Positions 1 to 5,163 of a stretch of DNA of 6,637 nucleotides are shown one piece after another (position 1 is the stretch's first letter; every line of letters begins with the position of its first letter). The stretch lies in NCBI GenBank assembly GCA_030610325.1, contig JAUWRZ010000119.1:1-6637 (forward strand), in the 5' to 3' direction. The stretch is from Sulfurimonadaceae bacterium (GTDB taxonomy: Bacteria; Campylobacterota; Campylobacteria; Campylobacterales; Sulfurimonadaceae). The position numbers were made by a program, and so were the translations under genes. Below the pieces are notes generated by a model. That model saw only the letters and a program-made list of their open reading frames with translations, had not been told where the DNA came from and ran no database searches.

Positions 1-333
1 ATCGACCAGATAGACCTTCTGTATGACCGGGATGATGAAATGCAGGCCTGGTAGTAGTGTCTGCTGCTCATACTTACCGTTGGTAGATAAGATACCACGT
101 TCACCCTCGGTGATGATGACAAAAGGTTTTGCCAAGATCAAAAATAGTGCGATCGCACCGATAAAATAGAATATGCCGGCTTTACCGCCACCAAGATTAA
201 GGTCTATTTTTGGAGGACGAGGAGCCTTGAAGTTCCCTCCGCCTGATCCGCCGCCGCTTCCGCCACCGGAAGTCTTTTTCTTTTTGTTAAAATAGTCGTT
301 CATGTCTGATGCCATGGTGATGTTCTCTCCCAT
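1..333 (-). CDS. hflK: HflK-like SPFH/band-7 membrane protein, N-terminal part only
   Basis: The gene runs off the left edge; 111 N-terminal residues are visible, in frame to base 1. HflK-type proteins form, with HflC, a large periplasm-facing assembly around the membrane protease FtsH and modulate its activity. Seen here: a Lys cluster at residues 17-20, a Gly/Ser stretch at 22-33 made of near-perfect GGGS units, a proline-rich patch at 38-41, one hydrophobic segment at about 53-68, then ITEGERGI (75-82) and PGLHFIIP (95-102), which are typical of the start of an SPFH domain. The start at 333 has a strong AAGGA seven bases upstream; Met codons at 315 and 303 are alternatives, 315 having a weaker GGGAGAG. 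The gene lies 13 bp after the ilvE stop, so the two are probably co-transcribed. Family is secure; HflK rather than another SPFH protein is judged from the Gly-rich N-terminus and single anchor. The rest of the gene is needed to confirm. Confidence 0.88.
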   Translation of the reverse strand, partial: MGENITMASDMNDYFNKKKKTSGGGSGGGSGGGNFKAPRPPKIDLNLGGGKAGIFYFIGAIALFLILAKPFVIITEGERGILSTNGKYEQQTLLPGLHFIIPVIQKVYLVD

Positions 334-346
334 ATTTTGTTCCTTG

Positions 347-1264
347 TTAGATGTATGTCAAATAGTGTTCGTAAGCTGGATCACGTCCAAATACGATGTC
401 AAAATAGCCGCTCTGGATCTTCTCAGTGATAGGTCCACGCTCACCTTTGCCGATGAGACGTGCATCGACTTCACGAACCGGAGTTATCTCGGCTGCCGTA
501 CCTGTCAGGAATGCTTCATCCGCGACATAGATCTCTTCTCTTGTTATCCGACGACGGACTACCTCAAGACCCATCTTCCCAGCCATCTCGATAACAGTCT
601 TTTGAGTGATGGACTCAAGTGAGTTGTCATTAGGCGGTGAGATCAGTTGACCATCACGTACCATGAAGAAACAGGCTCCGCTTGCTTCCGCAACGTAGCC
701 CTGGTCATCAAGAAGCAGTGCCTCATCATAACCAGACTCTATCGCTTCGAACTTCGCCATTTGTGAGTTAAGGTAGTTGGCAGAAGCTTTGGCTTTTCCC
801 ATGTTGGAGGTATTTGCCGGACGAGTCATAGAAGCTATCTTCAGACGGATACCGCGACGCAGTCCCTCTTCACCAAGATACGCGCCCCATTCCCAGGCAG
901 CCATGACCGTCTCGACCGGTGCGTCTTTATGGTAAAGACCCATCACGCCATAACCCAAAAAAGCGAAAGGGCGGATGTAGACGTTGTCACCGGTGAACTC
1001 GTTCTTGCGGACCAGCTCGATCTGTGCCTCGTTCATCTCTTCGACAGTGAAGGGGATGTCGATCAAAGTCATCTTTGCGGACTCTTTGAGTCGCTTGGTA
1101 TGCTCATTGAGACGAAAGATCGCATAACCTTTATCTGTCTTATACGCTTTTGTCCCTTCGATGACACCATTTCCATAGTGCAGGGTGTGCGAGAGGACGT
1201 GTATCTGCGCTTCATCCCATGGTACATACTTACCGTTCATCCAAATAAACTTGGCTGCGTTCAT
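347..1264 (-). CDS. ilvE: Branched-chain amino acid aminotransferase
   Basis: A cytosolic, PLP-dependent fold-type IV aminotransferase that exchanges the amino group between glutamate and the 2-oxo acids of valine, leucine and isoleucine, the last step of their synthesis. The 305-residue product is full length for the family. Visible motifs, numbered from the start chosen here: HYGNGVIEGTKAY (29-41), the substrate-side motif; KASANYLNS (159-167), with Lys159 as the predicted Schiff-base lysine; YVAEASGACFF (190-200), with Glu193 expected to contact the PLP ring nitrogen; and FLTGTAAEITPV (252-263). The ATG at 1264 is preferred over an in-frame TTG at 1267 because GGAG lies five bases upstream of the ATG but too close to the TTG. 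The gene reads into hflK with a 13-bp gap, an arrangement I recall from Campylobacter jejuni. A -10-like box lies about 50 bp upstream. Fold and activity are well supported; D-amino acid aminotransferase or aminodeoxychorismate lyase are unlikely given length and motifs. Confidence 0.95.
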   Translation of the reverse strand: MNAAKFIWMNGKYVPWDEAQIHVLSHTLHYGNGVIEGTKAYKTDKGYAIFRLNEHTKRLKESAKMTLIDIPFTVEEMNEAQIELVRKNEFTGDNVYIRPFAFLGYGVMGLYHKDAPVETVMAAWEWGAYLGEEGLRRGIRLKIASMTRPANTSNMGKAKASANYLNSQMAKFEAIESGYDEALLLDDQGYVAEASGACFFMVRDGQLISPPNDNSLESITQKTVIEMAGKMGLEVVRRRITREEIYVADEAFLTGTAAEITPVREVDARLIGKGERGPITEKIQSGYFDIVFGRDPAYEHYLTYI

Positions 1265-1312
1265 CAATTCTCCAAATAATCCACATCGTTTTGACGTTGA
1301 AAAAAGTTAGCT

Positions 1313-1346
1313 ATTTTAGCGAAGTAATGATTAGTTAATCGTTAAC
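1313..1346 (-). promoter_or_regulatory. Possible ilvE promoter with adjacent inverted repeat
   Basis: On the minus strand TAAAAT (1318-1313) is a five-of-six match to the -10 consensus and would put the transcript start about 40 bases before the ilvE ATG. No good -35 hexamer is seen, which is common in epsilonproteobacteria. At 1334-1346, where a -35 contact or operator would sit, lies gttaa-tcg-ttaac, a perfect five-base inverted repeat. The box is also inside a short dyad (gcta-ttt-tagc, 1310-1320 region) followed on the minus strand by a run of six T, so the same bases could instead be a weak terminator after ade. Confidence 0.3.
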
Positions 1347-1432
1347 GTTTGGCTCTCGAAGTGATTTATCCCAGAGTATCTCTTCTATTGCACTCTTAAT
1401 ATCTCTGTAGGTGTATATGAGCTCTGCGATGT

Positions 1433-3061
1433 CTATGACTTGATCTTACAGCTGTCGATGAGATGAAAGCTCCGTCCGTCAAAGAGACCTTTATCGCTGA
1501 GTTTTAGTTCAGGGATGACCAGCAGTGCCATAAACGAGAGTGTCATGAACGGTGCGCTTAAGGTCGAACCAAGGGTGTCTTTGACAATACGGTCGAGTCT
1601 TGCATACTCTCTTGCGACTTTGAAGCCGTCATCAGCGCTCATGATACCTGCGATCTCCAGAGGTAGGACCCACTCCTGCATATCAGTCACAGCACAGATG
1701 CCGCCTTGGTGTTCAATAAGCAGGTTAACGGCTTTTGTGATCGTCTCATCACTGTATCCGACCGCGATGATGTTGTGTGAGTCATGGGCTACACTCGATG
1801 CGATCGCTCCCTCCTCCAAGCCGAAACCATTGACATAAGCGACGGAGGGTGGGGCATCCTCATAACGGTTGATGACCGTGATCTTAAGGATGTCATGTTC
1901 AGGGTCACCTACTGTCTGGGATGCGACAGTGCGCAGGTCTATGAGACGCTCATAGGTGAGGAGTCCGTGGTCTACAGCCTGGATCACTTCGACGGTCTTG
2001 CATGACGGCATAATAAACTCTTCCGGCTTTTTTTTGCTTGCATGAAAGTTGTTGAGTCTTGCGATCGCGACTGAAGCGATCTTTGACTCTCCGTCTTGTG
2101 CGACTACTTTTCCGTCGATCACGGTCTGCAAGATACTAAACTCATGGAGATCACTCACTTCGATGAAGTCGGCACTCTCTCCCTCTCTCAACATCCCGAT
2201 ATCGAGGTCATAGTGCAAGATGGGATTGATGCAGGCGATCTGAAGGACTTTGAAAAGATCATTACCCTTTGCCAGAGCACGTCTGACAAGCTGGTCGATA
2301 TGCCCCTGATACAGATCATCAGGATGGCGGTCATCACTGCAAAACATCAGCATCGTATGATACTTATCGATCAGTGGCTCCAAAGCATCAAAGTCCTTTG
2401 CCGCTGAGCCCTCACGGATCAACACCTTCATGCCGTTTTGGACCTTCTCCAACCCCTCTACATAAGTAGATGCTTCATGGTCAGTCGAGATACCCGCATC
2501 GATATAGCGTTTAAGATCAGCACCGCCAAGTCCGGGGGCATGACCGTCTACCGGTTTTCCAAGGTCTTGAGCCGCTTTTATCTTTAAGAGCATCGCTTCA
2601 TCTGCATTAAGTACACCTGGAAAATCCATCACTTCGCTAAGATATTTGATCTCGGGTCTCTGTAACAGTGCTTTGATCTCTTCGACATCCAGTCGTGCAC
2701 CACTGGTCTCAAAGGGTGTTGCCGGTACGCAAGGAGGTGCTCCAAAATAAGATTTGAGAGCGACCTGTTCGGCATTATCGAGCATGAACTCGATGCCTTC
2801 CATCCCAAGGACATTGGCTATCTCATGGGGATCAGAGACCGTCGCGACCGTGCCATGGCGTACTGCCAGACGGGCAAACTCGCTTGGCGGAAGCATAGAG
2901 CTCTCTATGTGGATGTGGGCATCGATAAAGCCGGGCAAGATGTAGGTGGGACAGATCTCGTCGATCTTTGTGATAGACGAGATCTTTTTATCTTTGACTA
3001 TGACTTTTACAGGGTAGATCTCACGTTGGTCGATATTGATGAGGTTAGCTTTGATCTCCAT
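1433..3061 (-). CDS. ade: Adenine deaminase
   Basis: An amidohydrolase-superfamily metalloenzyme that converts adenine to hypoxanthine and ammonia in the cytosol, feeding purine salvage; bacterial homologues are AdeC/YicP of E. coli and AdeC of B. subtilis. The 542 residues are near the usual family length. Visible sites: GFIDAHIHIES (44-54) with the metal-binding His49-x-His51; TVSDPHEIANVLG (74-86) with His79; VDGHAPG (171-177) with His174; STDHE (192-196) with His195; FCSDDRHPDD (240-249) with Asp243/Asp244; and SVAHDSHN (423-430) in the C-terminal adenine-deaminase domain. The end (MALLVIPELKLSDKGLFD, then a short tail) matches the family pattern, so the gene is not truncated. The ATG at 3061 has GGAG seven bases upstream. 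It is preceded by 219 bp of non-coding sequence and appears to be its own unit, with a hairpin-forming sequence just before the ribosome site. Function is confidently inferred from the conserved ligands. Confidence 0.95.
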   Translation of the reverse strand: MEIKANLINIDQREIYPVKVIVKDKKISSITKIDEICPTYILPGFIDAHIHIESSMLPPSEFARLAVRHGTVATVSDPHEIANVLGMEGIEFMLDNAEQVALKSYFGAPPCVPATPFETSGARLDVEEIKALLQRPEIKYLSEVMDFPGVLNADEAMLLKIKAAQDLGKPVDGHAPGLGGADLKRYIDAGISTDHEASTYVEGLEKVQNGMKVLIREGSAAKDFDALEPLIDKYHTMLMFCSDDRHPDDLYQGHIDQLVRRALAKGNDLFKVLQIACINPILHYDLDIGMLREGESADFIEVSDLHEFSILQTVIDGKVVAQDGESKIASVAIARLNNFHASKKKPEEFIMPSCKTVEVIQAVDHGLLTYERLIDLRTVASQTVGDPEHDILKITVINRYEDAPPSVAYVNGFGLEEGAIASSVAHDSHNIIAVGYSDETITKAVNLLIEHQGGICAVTDMQEWVLPLEIAGIMSADDGFKVAREYARLDRIVKDTLGSTLSAPFMTLSFMALLVIPELKLSDKGLFDGRSFHLIDSCKIKS

Positions 3062-3081
3062 AGGACAGCTCCATGTTTATC

Positions 3082-3105
3082 TGATATATCTTTGCACAGA
3101 TATCA
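3082..3105 (-). promoter_or_regulatory. Inverted repeat in the ade leader, with an overlapping -10-like box
   Basis: Arms tgatatatct (3082-3091) and agatatca (3098-3105) pair over eight bases with a two-base bulge and a six-base loop. On the transcript strand the hairpin ends nine bases before the ade GGAG ribosome site. A TATGAT box (3107-3102, five of six to the -10 consensus) overlaps one arm. The site could be an operator over the promoter, or an RNA hairpin if transcription begins further upstream. No -35 was recognised. Confidence 0.3.
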
Positions 3106-3247
3106 TAAAGAGTCTATTAGTCTTTGTTATCCTGGTCAGGGATCACTGGGAGTCTGTCTGATCGAGATGTAGTCATTAGGAGGGACTTTTCAGCCAATTG
3201 AGCAGAAGATGTCTTTGTGGGTGTAGACTCGACAGACCTCTCCTGAG

Positions 3248-3273
3248 TCAATAGTGAAGGAGTCCACTATTGA
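3248..3273. terminator. Nine-base-pair inverted repeat after the globin gene, no T-run
   Basis: Perfect arms tcaatagtg (3248-3256) and cactattga (3265-3273) flank an eight-base loop, beginning eight bases beyond the globin stop codon. Position suggests a transcription stop for the leftward globin transcript, but no run of T follows on either strand, so an intrinsic terminator is not proven. An mRNA 3'-end stabilising hairpin or a protein-binding site are alternatives. The minus-strand bases next to it (CTCCT within the loop and AGGAG just beyond) could form a competing pairing. Confidence 0.4.
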
Positions 3274-3280
3274 GGGGATA

Positions 3281-3724
3281 TTACGATGGAGTGTTGATCA
3301 ACCAGATGGAGAAGACATCAAGATAGTCCCAAAATGATTGGATGTATGCTTCATCGACACCTTCATCCACCAGTGCTGTCAGCAGTGGTGCATAGAGTGC
3401 CAGCCAGCTTCGACGGCCAGCATCGTCGATGCGAAAAGGAGCATGACGACCGACCATCTGTGCTTCACCGCGATCTTGACTAAAGTAGTCTGGACCACCG
3501 GAGATCTGGAGTAGAAAGTCAGCAGCATGTTTTTTTGCCTGATTGAAATCGTCTTCGTCATTGACTGGGAAGAGAAATGCGATATCGCTGTCACGGATCA
3601 GGTCATAATGGTCATCGACCAGTTTGCGAAATCGCTCTTCACCTACCTGATGTAGAAAGCCCGGATGTGGTTTTGTCACTGGAGGACGTACACCTAGTAC
3701 ACCGTCTGTAATAGTCAAATTCAT
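3281..3724 (-). CDS. Group II truncated haemoglobin (TrHbO-like)
   Basis: A small cytosolic haem protein of the two-over-two globin fold, expected to bind O2, NO or peroxide; the physiological role of group II members is generally unsettled. The 147 residues include a short N-terminal extension containing GVRPPV (11-16). Visible haem-pocket features: Tyr40 in KLVDDHYDLI, the likely B10 tyrosine; Phe52 in FLFP, the likely CD1 residue; GGPDYFSQDRG (76-86), the conserved EF-region signature; GRHAPFRID (92-100) with His94 as the proximal F8 ligand; and Trp107 in RRSWLALY, the G8 tryptophan typical of groups II and III. Together these favour group II, unlike the group III Ctb of Campylobacter jejuni. 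The ATG at 3724 has AAGG six bases upstream. The gene is divergent from a haem-copper-oxidase-like membrane protein across 158 bp, so shared control is plausible. Family is secure; ligand and function are inferred. Confidence 0.92.
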   Translation of the reverse strand: MNLTITDGVLGVRPPVTKPHPGFLHQVGEERFRKLVDDHYDLIRDSDIAFLFPVNDEDDFNQAKKHAADFLLQISGGPDYFSQDRGEAQMVGRHAPFRIDDAGRRSWLALYAPLLTALVDEGVDEAYIQSFWDYLDVFSIWLINTPS

Positions 3725-3739
3725 AAGTCACCTTGAGAA

Positions 3740-3769
3740 AGGGCAATGTCATGGGTATCCATAAGCCCT
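3740..3769 (-). promoter_or_regulatory. Leader hairpin before the globin ribosome site
   Basis: Outer arms agggc (3740-3744) and gccct (3765-3769) enclose inner arms atgg (3751-3754) and ccat (3759-3762) with a four-base loop, separated by an asymmetric internal loop. On the minus-strand transcript the hairpin ends five bases before the AAGG ribosome site. It could modulate translation or mRNA stability, or act as a DNA operator. No named riboswitch class was recognised. Confidence 0.35.
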
Positions 3770-3782
3770 GTTGATTTTACGT

Positions 3783-3788
3783 ATTTTA
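3783..3788 (-). promoter_or_regulatory. Possible -10 box of the globin gene
   Basis: TAAAAT on the minus strand is a five-of-six match to the -10 consensus, about 60 bases before the globin ATG, and would place the leader hairpin inside the transcript. No clear -35. A second TAAAAT lies slightly nearer the gene (3773-3778 region), so the exact start is open. Confidence 0.3.
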
Positions 3789-3812
3789 TGGTCATATAGA
3801 TAAAAAGTCTGT

Positions 3813-3818
3813 TAAAAT
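3813..3818 (+). promoter_or_regulatory. Possible -10 box of the membrane-protein gene
   Basis: TAAAAT, five of six to the -10 consensus, about 65 bases before the preferred ATG at 3883 and back to back with the globin box about 25 bp away. The surrounding sequence is A/T-rich, as usual for epsilonproteobacterial promoters; no convincing -35 hexamer is seen. Confidence 0.3.
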
Positions 3819-3841
3819 CCTCTATTCACACTGTTTTACCG

Positions 3842-3861
3842 CTGACAGGACACGCTGTCAG
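3842..3861 (+). promoter_or_regulatory. Perfect seven-base inverted repeat in the leader of the membrane-protein gene
   Basis: ctgacag-gacacg-ctgtcag: perfect arms of seven with a six-base centre. It lies downstream of the candidate -10 and ends eight bases before the AGGA ribosome site, so it would be in the 5' leader. As DNA it is a plausible dimeric-regulator operator; as RNA it is a stable hairpin. It does not match the TTGAT-N4-ATCAA (FNR) or TTAAC-N4-GTTAA (NssR) patterns. Confidence 0.45.
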
Positions 3862-3882
3862 ACAATGATAGGAAGTCACACT

Positions 3883-5115
3883 ATGAATGTCTCTCCAGAT
3901 TTCTCACCCCCTATGCGTATTATGGCCCCATACTTTCTCCTGGGAGGCCTCTTCTACTTACTGAGTATGTTGTCACTGCTTTTTTTAGATATAGATGCCG
4001 CTCTGGACTCTTTTGAGATAGCAGGTTGGGTACATCTCTATCTGCTTGGCTTTGTGATGATGTTTATCTTCGGTGCGATGGCGCAGCTCGGCCCAGTAGT
4101 CGTAGAGACCAAGCATGCTATCATCGATCTTTTTCGGATCATCTGGATCTTGCTGCTTATCGGCGTGCTCCTGATGGTCTATGGCTTTTATGTCAGTGTC
4201 GCGGTCTTGCCCTATGGTGGTATCTTTGTCCTCATAGCTATGACGATCTTTGCCGTTGAACTGCACCTGACACTGAGGCAGGGCAAGCGAAAGACCAGTG
4301 TCACACTGTCGATGAAGACAAGTAACTTCTTTTTGCTTTTGGGTCTGCTTAACGGTATCTTGATGGCGCTGGGGCTGGCCGGTGTCATCGATACCAATAC
4401 CGGACTCTGGTTTGAAGCTCATATATTTGGCCTTTTGGGTGGTTTTGTGATGCTGACTATCATGGGTATCTCGATCGTCCTTATCCCGATGTTCGGCCTG
4501 GCTAAACGTATCAGCGATAATGAGTTTGCAGGCAGTCTCTATACGATGTCTGCTGCGGTGGTATTGATGCTGCTTGCATCACCGCTGGAGCTGGGATGGA
4601 TGCGATATCTTGCCTTTGGCCTGCTGATGAGTTCGCTGCTTCTGTATATGTATCAGGTCTATAAGATGACGCTCTCGCGTGTAAAGGTGATCCATGATAT
4701 CTGGGCAAAGTCGATGTATGTGGGATATATAGCCCTGGGACTCTCCTGGTCATTTGGCCTACTTTACCTATTTGGGTTGGGAGAGCAGCTGCTTTTAGTG
4801 AGTATGTGGCTACTGCTCGTAGGTTTTATCGGTTTTGTCATCATGGGAAATCTCTATAAGATCATCCCTTTTCTTATCTGGTTTCAGTACTATTCCCCTT
4901 ATATCGGGGAGCGGGATGTCCCGATGCTTCACGAGATGATACCGCAGAGACTTGCCGATATGCAGTGGGTCTATAGTACACTGGGTCTGGTCGTGACGAC
5001 AGTAGCATTGGGCTTTGGAAACGATCTGCTCTTTGCTGGAGGCAGTGCCTTTTTGGTCACGGGGGCTATGATGCTGCTTATCGCTATACGCAAGATGATG
5101 AGTATTAGAGAATAA
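3883..5115 (+). CDS. Polytopic membrane protein resembling haem-copper oxidase subunit I / NnrS-type proteins
   Basis: I do not recognise a named gene. The 410-residue product is very hydrophobic with about twelve predicted helices, roughly at 14-35, 48-72, 83-105, 108-128, 147-168, 178-203, 219-236, 240-259, 278-298, 302-324, 359-379 and 384-401. Two histidines lie at helix starts: His51 in GWVHLYLLGF and His180 in FEAHIFGLLGGF. A motif F-x4-I-x-G-x6-P occurs three times (57-71, 188-202, 315-329), spaced 131 and 127 residues, suggesting three four-helix units as in haem-copper oxidase subunit I. The third copy lacks the preceding histidine and continues into NLYKIIPFLIWF. The other oxidase histidines are not seen, so a working oxidase is unlikely; haem binding, NO/copper handling or assembly are possible. 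The start at 3883 has AGGA nine bases upstream; an ATG at 3865 lacks a placed ribosome site, and the hairpin just before it would block one. It is divergent from the globin gene and 48 bp ahead of an aldehyde dehydrogenase. Membrane location is sure; function is not. Confidence 0.85.
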   Translation: MNVSPDFSPPMRIMAPYFLLGGLFYLLSMLSLLFLDIDAALDSFEIAGWVHLYLLGFVMMFIFGAMAQLGPVVVETKHAIIDLFRIIWILLLIGVLLMVYGFYVSVAVLPYGGIFVLIAMTIFAVELHLTLRQGKRKTSVTLSMKTSNFFLLLGLLNGILMALGLAGVIDTNTGLWFEAHIFGLLGGFVMLTIMGISIVLIPMFGLAKRISDNEFAGSLYTMSAAVVLMLLASPLELGWMRYLAFGLLMSSLLLYMYQVYKMTLSRVKVIHDIWAKSMYVGYIALGLSWSFGLLYLFGLGEQLLLVSMWLLLVGFIGFVIMGNLYKIIPFLIWFQYYSPYIGERDVPMLHEMIPQRLADMQWVYSTLGLVVTTVALGFGNDLLFAGGSAFLVTGAMMLLIAIRKMMSIRE

Positions 5116-5163
5116 TCAACTAAACAACGTTACTATACGATTACCAATAGAGGGAAGAAGATC

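Noticed and set aside
929..1279. 116-residue plus-strand frame across the ilvE start
   Set aside because: Antisense to ilvE motifs, no family resemblance.
1334..1346. NssR/FNR-type regulator site ahead of ilvE
   Set aside because: gttaa-tcg-ttaac has the opposite half-site polarity and a three-base spacer, so it does not match TTAAC-N4-GTTAA.
1515..2407. Several plus-strand frames of 73-107 residues
   Set aside because: They lie opposite the ade gene, whose conserved metal ligands make it the real coding strand.
2825..3172. 115-residue plus-strand frame crossing the ade start
   Set aside because: Mostly antisense to the ade N-terminus including the HxH metal site; no protein family seen.
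3171..3192. Plus-strand AGGAGG ribosome-site-like sequence near 3179
   Set aside because: No ATG or GTG start lies at a usual distance; the nearest in-frame TTG is about 14 bases away and would give only an 18-residue peptide.
3062..3280. Purine riboswitch ahead of ade
   Set aside because: A purine-related gene made it worth a look, but I could not find the conserved three-way junction core or a closing P1 stem; only simple hairpins are visible.
3865..3882. Upstream ATG for the membrane protein
   Set aside because: The only AGGA before it is 15 bases away and inside the hairpin at 3842-3861, whereas the ATG at 3883 has a well-placed AGGA.
3985..4422. 145-residue minus-strand frame rich in Asp, Lys, His and Gln
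   Set aside because: It is antisense to the membrane protein; its composition is the expected complement of hydrophobic codons, and it has no recognisable domain.
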